Source: Candidatus Poribacteria bacterium
GTDB lineage: Bacteria > Poribacteria > WGA-4E > WGA-3G
Length of the DNA stretch: 64,000 nucleotides
Direction: 5' to 3'
Assembly (NCBI GenBank): GCA_022821965.1
Contig: JAJECN010000022.1
Coordinates: forward strand, 62,001 to 126,000
Shown here: in pieces, positions 29,566 through 39,797 of the stretch
Numbering within the stretch: position 1 is the first letter of the stretch
How the letters are laid out: every line of letters starts with the position of its first letter
Made by a program: the position numbers and the translations under genes
The notes under the pieces: generated by a model
The model's database searches: none
What the model was told of the DNA's origin: nothing
What the model saw: the letters and a program-made list of their open reading frames with translations, nothing else

Positions 29566-30645
29566 ATGAGTAATAAAATTGGCGAAATTGCCGGAGTCGT
29601 TCAGAAAACTCAAGCGAATCAGAAGTACTTATTTGGGACAATTCCCTCTGACAAGGTTAAAAACGTGACCTTTGTTCCAGTAAACGAATCCAGTTCCCGT
29701 AAGACCCCTCTTAATGAACAGACAGAAGAGGGTTACCAACGCCCTGGCTCGTTGTCACGTATGAGAGCCTTCGCTAGGTTCCTCAAAGATCATCCTAACA
29801 GCATTATACCACCAATCCTCCTCTCTGGACGCGGCAATTGGCATTTCAAACCAAATGGGGAAAGACAAGAGGTAGGAAAACTTATCATTCAAGAGAAAGC
29901 CGCCATTCTTGATGGTCAACACCGTCTTGGCGGCTTTGTGCACTTATATGAATCTGAAGATGATGTACGTGAAATCTCCTTCATTCTTCTTCCTGATCTG
30001 GATCCTGAAGAAGAAAAGAAGGAATTTCTCGTCGTTAACAATACGCAAAAAGGTGTCCCTAAATCGTTAACTATATACCTGGAGGATACGGAAGAAGCAC
30101 AAGTTGCGTGGGGGCTCAATGAAGAGGCAGACAGTCCTTTTAATGGGAAAATTACAAAAACGACATTACAACGCTCACAACTTTTTAATCTTGCCAGCGT
30201 AGCAAAACAAGTTAAACGCTTGTTTGCTATTGGCGGCGTTCAAGACTTAGATGTTGGACAGAAGATTGATTTTATGTCCCGGTTTTGGACAATAATTGCT
30301 GACCATCTTCATGAAGAATGGACAGATATTGAAAAACTTGATGATCCTGAAATAAAAGGCAGTCGCAGAAACTCTTTTGAGTACAAACTCCTTGAGCTCA
30401 CCGGACTTATAGCTTGGGCACACACTGGTGCCCACATTTTTTCCCGTAGTTACAGCGAGGAAACGGGTATGAATTGGGATAATGTCAGCCGCCTAGTAGA
30501 AGCAGCATCTGAAATAAATTGGCGTAAAAATGGTGACTACGCAGGTATGACTGGTGAGTATGGCGGCAAAATTATGGCAGACGATATGATTCGTTTATTA
30601 CCACCCGAAAGTGCTGAAACAGGTTTACATCAGGCTCTGAGTTGA
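29566..30645 (+). CDS. DGQHR-domain protein (DndB-like)
   Basis: Signature IIQEKAAILDGQHRLGGF; QRPGSLSRMRAFARFLKDHPNSIIPPILLS; FLVVNNTQKGVPKSL. Confidence 0.85.
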   Translation: MSNKIGEIAGVVQKTQANQKYLFGTIPSDKVKNVTFVPVNESSSRKTPLNEQTEEGYQRPGSLSRMRAFARFLKDHPNSIIPPILLSGRGNWHFKPNGERQEVGKLIIQEKAAILDGQHRLGGFVHLYESEDDVREISFILLPDLDPEEEKKEFLVVNNTQKGVPKSLTIYLEDTEEAQVAWGLNEEADSPFNGKITKTTLQRSQLFNLASVAKQVKRLFAIGGVQDLDVGQKIDFMSRFWTIIADHLHEEWTDIEKLDDPEIKGSRRNSFEYKLLELTGLIAWAHTGAHIFSRSYSEETGMNWDNVSRLVEAASEINWRKNGDYAGMTGEYGGKIMADDMIRLLPPESAETGLHQALS

Positions 30646-30681
30646 ACTCGGCAACTAATTAGACAATATAAAACAGAAAAG

Positions 30682-30718
30682 ATACCACCGTCCCTGACTT
30701 GGGGAACGGTGGTATTTT
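30682..30718 (+). terminator. Rho-independent terminator of the PT defence cluster
   Basis: ATACCACCGT...ACGGTGGTAT perfect 10 bp stem followed by a T run. Confidence 0.85.
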
Positions 30719-31469
30719 TAGGATTTACGCAGCTACCCCTTGTCCGGACGGATCTCCGGGCACATCCGAAAACGTGCACACATCCCTATATCCCATCCAG
30801 ATATGCCCTATCCAAAAAACCAAATATTTCCCTTGACTTTATTACTTTATATACGTTATACTTAAAATATATTATGTTTTCAATCAAAATAAAACTAAAA
30901 CTGTCTGCAACAATAATAAAATGTAGTATTCTATAAGAACTAAATTTTGGACAATTTTTCACAGATTTTCATGTGATAGATTTCTATACAGATGCCGCCC
31001 CTACGGGGCTGCAGCTCTTGGAAACCGATGAGATGCTTTTTCTACGAGTTAGGTTCGCGTGAAAACTCATAAAAAATATTAAAAGATTTGAACATTGCAT
31101 GTCAAACAAACTTATGGTAAAGTTCACACTTATTTGGCGATTACAAAAGGTTCACAGCCATCACGCACAGAACACTGATAAAAATATGACCCGGCAGAGT
31201 ACCTGAGGAAAGGAAACGCATTTCTTGTATCAAACGCAAAATAACGCAAAACTCGTCGAGAAGAACCGCAGGAGCACCCGCTTCACGACAAATCTATTTT
31301 GCATTGAAAGGTGAAATAAGGACAAAACGCAAACCTAAACGCAACCAGAACACGCGGGAGTGGGAAACTTAAAATATACGCCGAATGTCTCTCAGTTGAC
31401 ATCTGCCATCAGATATGTTATTATTTTCATACGCTCCGAAATTATCCGTCTCCTAAAGGATAAAACCTC

Positions 31470-32648
31470 TTGACTATGAGAGATCAACGCACGCTTTTTG
31501 ATCTGACACAAGATGGTCTGATCATCGGTGAAAAGATTCAGCGCATCTATCCTGAATTCGATGTGTCTGCCTTTGTTGCGGATGTCCGGACGGAGATGGA
31601 GGGGCAGACGATCTATAACGTGACGAATGCTATCGGTCGCGTCCTGCGCCAGTATCTGCCACAGGATTATTCCGATGCGCTTGCTATCTTGATGGATTTC
31701 GTTGAAATGGAGGCTCCACCGGAACCGGCTCGACATCCCACTGCCGAAACTGAGACGAGTCTGAGACCGATTGCCCATTTTATCAGTCTCTACGGGTTAG
31801 CGGATTTTGACGCATCTCTGGACGCTTTTTGTGAACTCTCTAAACATCGGTGTACGCGTGGTGGGGAAATTCGGGAGTTTATTATCAAGGACACGGAGCG
31901 GTGTTTTGAACGTTTTGGTGAATGGGTTAGGAACGAAAATGCAAATCTCCGTCTGTTTGTAGCTGCATCGCTCTGCATGCGTGGGACATGGCAGAAATGG
32001 CTGCGTCCGTTTATTGAGAACCCACAACCGATTCTAGCACTTCTGGAGACACTCAAAGATGATCCGGATGGACGTGTCCGGGAGCAGGTCGCTACAGATA
32101 TGCGTGATATTGTTAAGGAGTATCCAGAGGCGGGGTATGCTACGTTGGAGCGGTGGGGGCAGGACGGTAAACCGGAAACGCAGAAAATTCTCAAGCAGGC
32201 ACTCAAGTATCAGGTGAAGATTGGCGACGAACGCGCCTTTAAACTCCTCGGTCTGGGCGCGGTGCCGAAGTTAGGTAAGGCAGACATCACGTTGACCGAG
32301 CTGCAATCTGAACGTCTGGCACTTTCCATCAACGACGTTTTCCGTTTTTCATTCAGTTTACAGAGTGAATCCGATGCGGATCAGACGATCCTGAACTATT
32401 ACGTTGTCGCTTACAAACGTCCATCAGGACACATCACGCGCAAACGCTACCGCCTCAGTCAACGGACGTTGAAACCGAGACAGCGTGTCGCGTACGAAAA
32501 GTCTTTGTTTCCATTGCCGTCACTCAAGCAGTACGATGACGGTAAGGCGTGTCTTGGGTGGCACCGTTTTGAGTTGGAGATAAACGGCAATGTGCTTGGC
32601 GGTTTTGACTTTGAAGTGACCGCGCCGAAAGATCGGAAAACCTTTTGA
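31470..32648 (+). CDS. AlkC/AlkD-like DNA alkylation repair (HEAT repeat) protein
   Basis: HEAT-like segment LRLFVAASLCMRGTWQKWLRPF...DPDGRVREQVATDMRDIVKEYPEAGYATLERW plus C-terminal Ig-like segment as in AlkC. Confidence 0.65.
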   Translation: MTMRDQRTLFDLTQDGLIIGEKIQRIYPEFDVSAFVADVRTEMEGQTIYNVTNAIGRVLRQYLPQDYSDALAILMDFVEMEAPPEPARHPTAETETSLRPIAHFISLYGLADFDASLDAFCELSKHRCTRGGEIREFIIKDTERCFERFGEWVRNENANLRLFVAASLCMRGTWQKWLRPFIENPQPILALLETLKDDPDGRVREQVATDMRDIVKEYPEAGYATLERWGQDGKPETQKILKQALKYQVKIGDERAFKLLGLGAVPKLGKADITLTELQSERLALSINDVFRFSFSLQSESDADQTILNYYVVAYKRPSGHITRKRYRLSQRTLKPRQRVAYEKSLFPLPSLKQYDDGKACLGWHRFELEINGNVLGGFDFEVTAPKDRKTF

Positions 32649-32985
32649 ACTGGCTGCTATAAACATGCCGTCGCTATGCGACTGAAGAGGTTTTGAAGTC
32701 TTTGAGGTTTCCGTGTAAAATCCGGTGCGGTTGGGAAACCGCACCTACCGGGCCTGGGGATCCGGTGCGGTTGGGAATGCAGGTCGCAACCCCCTTTATC
32801 CCCCTTATCCCCCTTCCCAGTAACGGGTGGGGACCCCGGGGGTAGGTGAGTACACCGCAAAACCGAACCTACCTGGCTTAGACATTACTAAAGAGGCGAG
32901 GTTAAAAACCTCGCCAGCAGGGGTAGAAGCTTTAGAACAAAAGCCCCCCGTAACTAAATCTATCATCGGGATATGGGACACAAAG

Positions 32986-33726
32986 ATGACCATTAACGGA
33001 ATTTTCTTTGACTTATACGGCACACTCTTGGTGTACGGAAATATGGATGCTGCATGGTCTGACTGGTTAAACGAATTTCATAAACAACTCAGATTGCACG
33101 GGTTGACATGTTCAATAGAATCATTTGCGAAAAGGTGCGATCAGTTTTTTGGTAAAAGCGAACCAACACCGCGACAATACAATATGACGGTGTTTGAACA
33201 ACGTATCCACAACCTCTGTTTGGATTTAGATCTGAATCTAACTCCTGAAGATATAACAGAGATTGCGAACAAAATCGCCAGTGCTTGGCAAAAACATATA
33301 TTGCTCGATGCTGAGGCATTAGACATCCTACAAATACTACATCACTCCAAAAAACTCGCGCTCATTTCCAATTTCGATCATCCACCGCACGTTCATTCAG
33401 TTCTCAATGAACTCGGTTTGACGGATTTTTTTGATTCGGTTGTTATCTCCGGTGAAGTGGGGGTCAAGAAACCGGATCCACGCATATTTGACTCGGCTTT
33501 TGTGCAGACTGGCATGAAGCCTGAAGAAGTCGTTTATGTTGGAGACACGGAAGACTATACAGCGGCAGCTCGTGCTGCGGGTATTGTGCCGATAGTGATA
33601 CAAAGGGAAAATGAGGGTAATGCGTTTGATTTCAGCGTAAATAAAGATAGTTCGGAGGGAAAAGAATTCACGCTTAATGTAAGGACGATAACTCAACTAT
33701 CGGAACTTATAGGACAGTTTGTTTGA
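32986..33726 (+). CDS. HAD superfamily hydrolase
   Basis: MTINGIFFDLYGTLLVYG; ALISNFDHPPH; GVKKPDPRIFDSAF; VYVGDTEDYTAAARAAG. Internal ATG at 32986 preferred. Confidence 0.88.
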   Translation: MTINGIFFDLYGTLLVYGNMDAAWSDWLNEFHKQLRLHGLTCSIESFAKRCDQFFGKSEPTPRQYNMTVFEQRIHNLCLDLDLNLTPEDITEIANKIASAWQKHILLDAEALDILQILHHSKKLALISNFDHPPHVHSVLNELGLTDFFDSVVISGEVGVKKPDPRIFDSAFVQTGMKPEEVVYVGDTEDYTAAARAAGIVPIVIQRENEGNAFDFSVNKDSSEGKEFTLNVRTITQLSELIGQFV

Positions 33727-33771
33727 ATCGTATGTTGACGGTTGATTGCCATAACGAAAGGAGTCGCACAC

Positions 33772-34506
33772 ATGACAGGTGAAGAGAAATTCAAAGTAGA
33801 CCTTGAAGGGTATCTCGTTATAAAGAACGTTTTGACCGACGATGAAGTCGCCGAGATGAATGAGATTATTGATAATGGGGATCGCCAAGGACCGCCGAGT
33901 CTCTGGGGTGAACCCTTTAAAAGGCTTATCGACCATCCGAAAGTTTTGCCGTATCTTATTGATTTGTTAGGTACACATGTCCGACTCGATCATGACTACG
34001 CCCTCTTCATGGAGAAAGGGCAAGGGCGCGGCGGATTACACGGCGGCGAGGATGGTGGACGCGCCGGTGGACACGTCGGTGATCATTGGTATAAGTATCG
34101 GGATGGACATATACGGAATGGGTTGTCCGTGATGACGTATAATCTGGCGGATGCACCCGCAGGGGCGGGTGGGTTTGCTTGTATCCCAGCGAGCCATAAG
34201 AGTAATTTCGTACCGGAAATTCCGTCAGAGGTTCGGCGATTTGAGCGTCCTGCACATTACGTTGTCCAGCCACCTGTCGAGGCGGGAGATGTGCTGTTTT
34301 TCACGGAGGCACTCATTCACGGGACGATGCCGTGGACAGCGGAACATGAACGTCGGTCGCTGCTCTATAAATACAGTCCTGGACATTCCGCGTGGTCGGG
34401 GAACTATTACGACATCGGTAAATATGAGGGGTTGACGGAACAACAGAAACGAATGCTGATGCCGCCATCCATCGGTAGACGACCGCCAGTTGTTGATTCT
34501 GAATAA
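33772..34506 (+). CDS. Phytanoyl-CoA dioxygenase family protein (paralogue 1)
   Basis: FKVDLEGYLVIKNVLTDDEVAEMNEII; HGGEDG; GGFACIPASHKSNF; GDVLFFTEALIHGTMPW. Confidence 0.9.
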   Translation: MTGEEKFKVDLEGYLVIKNVLTDDEVAEMNEIIDNGDRQGPPSLWGEPFKRLIDHPKVLPYLIDLLGTHVRLDHDYALFMEKGQGRGGLHGGEDGGRAGGHVGDHWYKYRDGHIRNGLSVMTYNLADAPAGAGGFACIPASHKSNFVPEIPSEVRRFERPAHYVVQPPVEAGDVLFFTEALIHGTMPWTAEHERRSLLYKYSPGHSAWSGNYYDIGKYEGLTEQQKRMLMPPSIGRRPPVVDSE

Positions 34507-34704
34507 AGAAATCCAGTGAGGTTACATGAAGGTTAATAATTTAATCGGGTAATCTCTGAACGTGCGATAAATCGCACTACTACGAACAGCCCCGTTTGTA
34601 GTAGGGAGACCATTATTTTCACTAAATCGCACCATTATCTGTAGAACCTCTTTTCTGACAGCCGATTGCTGATGGCTGAAAGCCAAGTGAAAGGATTATT
34701 TACT

Positions 34705-35436
34705 ATGACAGGTGAAGAGAAATTTCAGGTAGACCTTGAAGGGTATCTCGTCATAAAGAACGTTTTGACTAATGACGAAGTTGCTGAGATGAACGATATT
34801 ATTGATAACACAGAACGTCAGGGACCTCCAAGCCTGTGGGGTGAACCCTTTAAGCGGCTGATTGATCATCCGAAAATTCTGCCCTATCTTCTCAATCTAT
34901 TGGGTCCGCATGTCCGTTTAGATCACGATTACGCTATCTTCATGGAGGAGGGTCCCCATATTAATGGCTTGCACGGTGGCGAAGATGGCGGTGGACCCGG
35001 CGGTCCTGAAGCGGATCACTGGTATAAGTATCGCGACGGTATCATGCGGAACGGATTGTCTGTGATGACTTACAATCTGGCGGATGCTCCCGAAGGTGCG
35101 GGTGGATTCGCCTGTATTCCGGGAAGCCATAAGAGCAACTTTTTGCGGGAAATCCCGACAGAGGTTCGGCGATTTGAGCGTCCTGCACACTATGTCGTCC
35201 AACCCCCTCTGGAAGCGGGGGATGTCGTCTTTTTCACAGAGGCACTCGTTCACGGAACGATGCCGTGGAAGGCAAAACATCAACGGCGGTCATTGCTTTA
35301 TAAGTACAGCCCTGGACACTCCTCATGGGCACAACACTATTACGACATCAGCAAATACGGAGAATTGACGGAACAACAGAAACGGATGTTGCTGCCGCCT
35401 TCTATTGGTAGTCGTCCGCGCGTTGTTGAAGGTTAA
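34705..35436 (+). CDS. Phytanoyl-CoA dioxygenase family protein (paralogue 2)
   Basis: Co-linear, highly similar to the 33772-34506 product. Confidence 0.9.
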   Translation: MTGEEKFQVDLEGYLVIKNVLTNDEVAEMNDIIDNTERQGPPSLWGEPFKRLIDHPKILPYLLNLLGPHVRLDHDYAIFMEEGPHINGLHGGEDGGGPGGPEADHWYKYRDGIMRNGLSVMTYNLADAPEGAGGFACIPGSHKSNFLREIPTEVRRFERPAHYVVQPPLEAGDVVFFTEALVHGTMPWKAKHQRRSLLYKYSPGHSSWAQHYYDISKYGELTEQQKRMLLPPSIGSRPRVVEG

Positions 35437-35438
35437 AC

Positions 35439-36605
35439 ATGGCAAAGGTTCAACTTACTGGAAATCAAAGCGATTTTCTTAAAATTGTTGTTGCGGCGGC
35501 AGGGCGCGGGGACCTTGATACTGTTCGCCAATTGCTTGATGATAATCCCGCTTGGATTCATACTGTCGGCTCACACGGTCGGACGATGTTGTGGGAGGCG
35601 GCATATCGTGGGAAATTGGAGATGGTTCAATTTCTGCTTGAACGGGGTGCTGATATAAATCTGCCGGGTTGTTACCATATCCAGCATCGCCTTGAGATAA
35701 CGCCTTACTGTGTGGCGCGGTATGAAAGGCGCGACAGCGTAGCAGATTATCTGCTTGAGCAGGGCGCGACAATTGACATCCATACCGCTGGCTATCTCGG
35801 AGACTACGATGCAGTCCAGGCACACCTTGATAGCGATCCAAGCCTCATCAACAAAGGATACCTTCAGGCAGTGATGCTACCGGCTGGGAAGCCTCATACC
35901 TTTGAACACCGCGAAACGGCGTGGGCAACTCCGCTCTGTTATGCCATCAGGGGCGAAGACCCAGCAATCGTTGAACTGCTTATCTCGCGAGGTGCGACCA
36001 TCGAGCCATATAGCGAACGTTTTCTGGATTATGCCGTCTCGGGGAATCGGATAGAGATTACCACGTTGTTACTCGAAAACGGGGCGGATCCGAACAAAGC
36101 ACCACGTATCTTGGACGACGGTTCCGAAATGAGCGAGCTGCTCAAAAGTTACGGTGTCCCACCGAAGGACATAAACGCGCAGGGGGACATGGGGTGGCCC
36201 ATGCTTGTTTACGTCTGTCGCGGCGATAATAGGGAACACCCCGAAGAAATCCTGAGACTGTTAGAACTGGGTGCCGATATCAATGTTCGGAATTACAAAG
36301 GAAAAACGGGGTTACACTATGCAGCGAAGGCGGGTTTTCTCAATGTCATCAATCTGCTCATCGAAAAAGGTGCGGACCTTGATGCCACTGACAATAACGA
36401 CGAAACCCCACTGTTTGATGCAATCCGATCAACAATAAAGGACGGAGAGAAACAGCGTGCTGCTATAGAGGCTTTGCTTGTTAAAGGGGCGAATCCGAAC
36501 CTTAAGAATGGGAAAGGTTTGACACCATTGCAAATCGCGAAACGAATGCGACGGGCGGATGCGGGGAGAATCGTCGAGTTGTTGCGGCGGTACGATGCGG
36601 TTTAG
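35439..36605 (+). CDS. Ankyrin-repeat protein
   Basis: GRTMLWEAAYRGKLEMVQFLLERGADIN; GKTGLHYAAKAGFLNVINLLIEKGADLDATDNNDETPLFDA. Confidence 0.9.
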   Translation: MAKVQLTGNQSDFLKIVVAAAGRGDLDTVRQLLDDNPAWIHTVGSHGRTMLWEAAYRGKLEMVQFLLERGADINLPGCYHIQHRLEITPYCVARYERRDSVADYLLEQGATIDIHTAGYLGDYDAVQAHLDSDPSLINKGYLQAVMLPAGKPHTFEHRETAWATPLCYAIRGEDPAIVELLISRGATIEPYSERFLDYAVSGNRIEITTLLLENGADPNKAPRILDDGSEMSELLKSYGVPPKDINAQGDMGWPMLVYVCRGDNREHPEEILRLLELGADINVRNYKGKTGLHYAAKAGFLNVINLLIEKGADLDATDNNDETPLFDAIRSTIKDGEKQRAAIEALLVKGANPNLKNGKGLTPLQIAKRMRRADAGRIVELLRRYDAV

Positions 36606-36618
36606 GACGTAGGTTGAA

Positions 36619-37350
36619 ATGAAAACACCTTACACACGCGAGAGACTCATTCGAGACTTTACCGATCTCGGCATCGAAAAGGGAGATACACTCTTTATTC
36701 ATTCCTCTTTTAAGAGTTTAGGACCGGTCGATGGCGGGGCAGGTACGGTAATCTCTGCGCTCGAAGCGGTTATTGGAGAGGACGGGCTGATTTTAATGCC
36801 GACTTTTAGTCTCTTGCCGAGTCGGGAAGAACGTGTTGCGTCATGGGATGTTGCGACAACGCCTTCAACAGTCGGATGGTTGACGGAGTTTTTTCGGCAG
36901 ATGCCCGGTACCTATCGCTCTGATCACTATTCGCACGCTGTTGCTGCGCGCGGGAAAGACGCGGAAATATTTGTAGCAGATCACCTCCGACGCGAAGGCT
37001 ACCAATCGCCGTGGGATCATCACCCGTGGGGAAAGACCTACGGCACGCATTCTCCGATGTTCCGTGCTTATAAGACAAACGCCAAACTTTTGATGATCGG
37101 TGTCGATTATGAGACCTCGACCTATATCCATCTTGTTGAGGTTATCCATTGGAACAAACGCCTTGCTGACGATGCACAGGCACAGTTTATCGGATTGAAC
37201 CGTCCAGCACTTGGTGAATTCTGGGAGGGACTGGGTCAGTTGCGGCGAGGTCCGGTGGGGGATTCGGATTGTCGGTTGTTCCACATTAAGATGTATGTGG
37301 ATACGCTTCTGGCAGAGGTGGAATGTAATCCTGAGCCGTATGTTGGATGA
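36619..37350 (+). CDS. AAC(3)-family aminoglycoside N-acetyltransferase-like protein
   Basis: LGIEKGDTLFIHSSFKSLGPVDGGAGTVISALEAVIGEDGLILMPTFS; RSDHYSHAVAARG. Confidence 0.88.
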   Translation: MKTPYTRERLIRDFTDLGIEKGDTLFIHSSFKSLGPVDGGAGTVISALEAVIGEDGLILMPTFSLLPSREERVASWDVATTPSTVGWLTEFFRQMPGTYRSDHYSHAVAARGKDAEIFVADHLRREGYQSPWDHHPWGKTYGTHSPMFRAYKTNAKLLMIGVDYETSTYIHLVEVIHWNKRLADDAQAQFIGLNRPALGEFWEGLGQLRRGPVGDSDCRLFHIKMYVDTLLAEVECNPEPYVG

Positions 37351-37950
37351 ACCCCAATTATTTACGCGTTAACAGGCGCGATTTACAACCGCGTACTAAC
37401 GGGATTCAACAGGTTTTGAAGGAAACCTCAAGGTTTCCGTGTAAAACTCGGCGCGGTTATAAACCGCACCATAGGTGTCAATTTAGGGATTTTTTCGTTA
37501 ATTTTTTCGCCGTAGATCTCCACAGATACCGCCCCTACGGGGCTTAGGTTCGTGCGGTTGCGTTTTTCTACAGAGATACCATCCCTACGGGATTCAAGCG
37601 GTTCTTGGAATCTGAAAGGTTTTTGTGTAAAATCCGGTGCGGTTGGAAACCGCACCATAGTGTCAATTTAGCCTTGTAGGTTGGGTTGAACGGCGTTGAA
37701 AATCAGACGTGTATCCTAAAAGAATCTCGAATCTAACAGACTGTCGTATAGACCCAAAAACTGAGTGAAACCCAACATCATATCTACATCTTTGGGAGAA
37801 AACGTTGGGTTTCACTTGATCTGTTTACAATGCGGCTGTTCAAAGCAAGCACAACTTTCTTTCATTGGCAAGCGTCGGGTGTGATCCGTTCAACCCAACC
37901 TACAATGAAACTTCTCTAAAATTGACAGTTATGGTGTGGTTACATGAAGT

Positions 37951-38922
37951 TTATGCTACATGCACATTCATTTCGATATTAAACCCCTCTTTCCGAATAC
38001 GTTGGTCGAAGTAGAGGAGCGTACAACCGATAACCCAGATCGGTATTGTGAAGGTATCAACACCTAAGTTGATAAGGTACATCAACACATAAGAGAGACG
38101 CAACTCCGCAAGATTTGTTGGCAGTTCCCACAAGCTCATCCATCGTACAGTGTCCAAAAGACTGCCTACTCCCTCAAGTCCGGTTAGAATAAGTAGGAAG
38201 GCAAAAACAGCGCGGAGTACAAAACCGATAGCGAAAGGAAGGAGGAAAATCGCGAGTATCGTGCCAATGACGCGCCACCGTCTCCCTCTGATTAGTTCAC
38301 GGCTGCGTCTTAATCCAGCCCGCATGGACCTTTCCTCCAGCAAAACAGTAGAAAGGAAGAAACTCCAGTAAGGTAGAAAGAAACCGACGATGCTAACTAT
38401 CATGATCGCAAAGAGCAAGCCAAGAGTGAAATTCAAGAGCAAAACATTTACATTGCCTACACCTACAGTGCTTATATAAGAATCTATGAGTACTATGAAC
38501 AGAATGTTTGCGAGAAATCCGCAGAGAAACGCGACCAATCCGATTAAAAGCGAACCAACGAAGCAGGGTAAAAATCGAGGCATTGCTTGTCTTAACACAG
38601 CACGGACTCTAATGTTTCTACCGAAATAGGCTTCGGTACTGGCAAACATGAGTCCACTTACTACGAAAATAGAAACACCGAAGATAATACTCACAGTAGA
38701 AATCCAGATTGCTATTTTCGCGCCTCTTCCAACCGAATCGTCAAGAAAAACGATTGAAATCACAATGAGCATTGCAACGAAGTAACCGGAGGCTATCGTA
38801 AGAAACGGCAAGAAATGCGCACGATAGAGGCTGAATATGGCATCCAGCAGATCTCCGAACCCCATTGGACGTAGTTTTTGGGGTTCATTATTCATTTGTG
38901 ATGGATTGGTCTGTTTTGACAT
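37951..38922 (-). CDS. Integral membrane protein (GDPD membrane-domain-like)
   Basis: LRPMGFGDLLDAIFSLYRAHFLPFLTIA; multiple TM helices; similar to the 46422-47306 product. Confidence 0.65.
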   Translation of the reverse strand: MSKQTNPSQMNNEPQKLRPMGFGDLLDAIFSLYRAHFLPFLTIASGYFVAMLIVISIVFLDDSVGRGAKIAIWISTVSIIFGVSIFVVSGLMFASTEAYFGRNIRVRAVLRQAMPRFLPCFVGSLLIGLVAFLCGFLANILFIVLIDSYISTVGVGNVNVLLLNFTLGLLFAIMIVSIVGFFLPYWSFFLSTVLLEERSMRAGLRRSRELIRGRRWRVIGTILAIFLLPFAIGFVLRAVFAFLLILTGLEGVGSLLDTVRWMSLWELPTNLAELRLSYVLMYLINLGVDTFTIPIWVIGCTLLYFDQRIRKEGFNIEMNVHVA

Positions 38923-39676
38923 TTTTATTTTCTGAACAAAGCATTTTAAGGGTGTAAACTTCCTCTAAAAATTTATCGTAGCTGATTGAACCACTGCCCC
39001 CCATCTTTTCAACAATCGGGCTGCCGATGGCACTCGCCAATGCTGCGCGTCGACCTTCAGAGAGCTTGGCACGACGGGTGAGATATTCACATATTGTGCG
39101 CGTTTCTGCCTCGGTGACTAACGCCGGTTGAATCCAAGCATCATACATAAGTTCTTGCGGTGAAACGCTATATGAACCTGCTTGAGGAAGCGTCAACTCC
39201 GCGCGTACGGTTTTAATAACAAGTGTCCCTGCAGCCAAATCGCCTAATCGTTGCCAATTTTTATTTAGCAACATAACAAGTAGACCTACGCCATAAAAGA
39301 GGGGAAGAAAATCGGCGATCCGCACCAAATTACGGATTGCAGAATCAGCGAAACTAATCGGATATCCGCCTTCTTTAATAACGCGCAAACCGAGTACACG
39401 CTTTCCGAGCGATTGCCCATTCGTGGCAATCTCAAATACTATGTAGTAGCCCCAGTTGAGTGCGAAGACAAGAACACCGCCTAACGCACTAAGCCACTTG
39501 CCGAGAACATCTCCAAGCTCCGAGATAAAACGCTCGTTGACGTAGTATCCGACAAGGGCAATCAGTAAGAGTAATAAGAAGTCAATAAGTGCTGCATAGA
39601 AACGCGAGCCAATACCTGCTTGCTGGAAGTTGATGTCGATCTGTTCTGGTGTTTCTACGGATAAGTGGTCGTTCAT
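38888..39676 (-). CDS. RDD family membrane protein
   Basis: GIGSRFYAALIDFLLLLLIALVGYYV; NGQSLGKRVLGLRVI. Confidence 0.88.
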   Translation of the reverse strand: MNDHLSVETPEQIDINFQQAGIGSRFYAALIDFLLLLLIALVGYYVNERFISELGDVLGKWLSALGGVLVFALNWGYYIVFEIATNGQSLGKRVLGLRVIKEGGYPISFADSAIRNLVRIADFLPLFYGVGLLVMLLNKNWQRLGDLAAGTLVIKTVRAELTLPQAGSYSVSPQELMYDAWIQPALVTEAETRTICEYLTRRAKLSEGRRAALASAIGSPIVEKMGGSGSISYDKFLEEVYTLKMLCSENKNVKTDQSITNE

Positions 39677-39797
39677 TTGTGGAAGCGAGTCCCTTTCTGC
39701 GCAAAAAGGTTGATTTTTGATACAAAATGTTGTCTAATTATGTTATAGGCAGTTTGTTTATTTCAATTATAACGCAATTTCAGTAAAACGGACAATA

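Noticed and set aside
16132-30645. Classification as BREX, DISARM or a canonical DndABCDE locus
   Set aside because: No PglZ, BrxL, DNA methyltransferase, DUF1998 or DndA/DndE-like ORF was seen; DUF4007 plus the large ATPase plus the short PAPS-reductase-like protein fits Ssp better.
15976-30645. Prophage or integrative element carrying the defence island
   Set aside because: No integrase, tRNA attachment site, structural phage gene or flanking direct repeat was seen around the island.
36619-37350. AAC(3)-like gene as a clinically meaningful antibiotic resistance determinant
   Set aside because: The family includes many environmental acetyltransferase-like proteins of unknown substrate; sequence alone does not support resistance.
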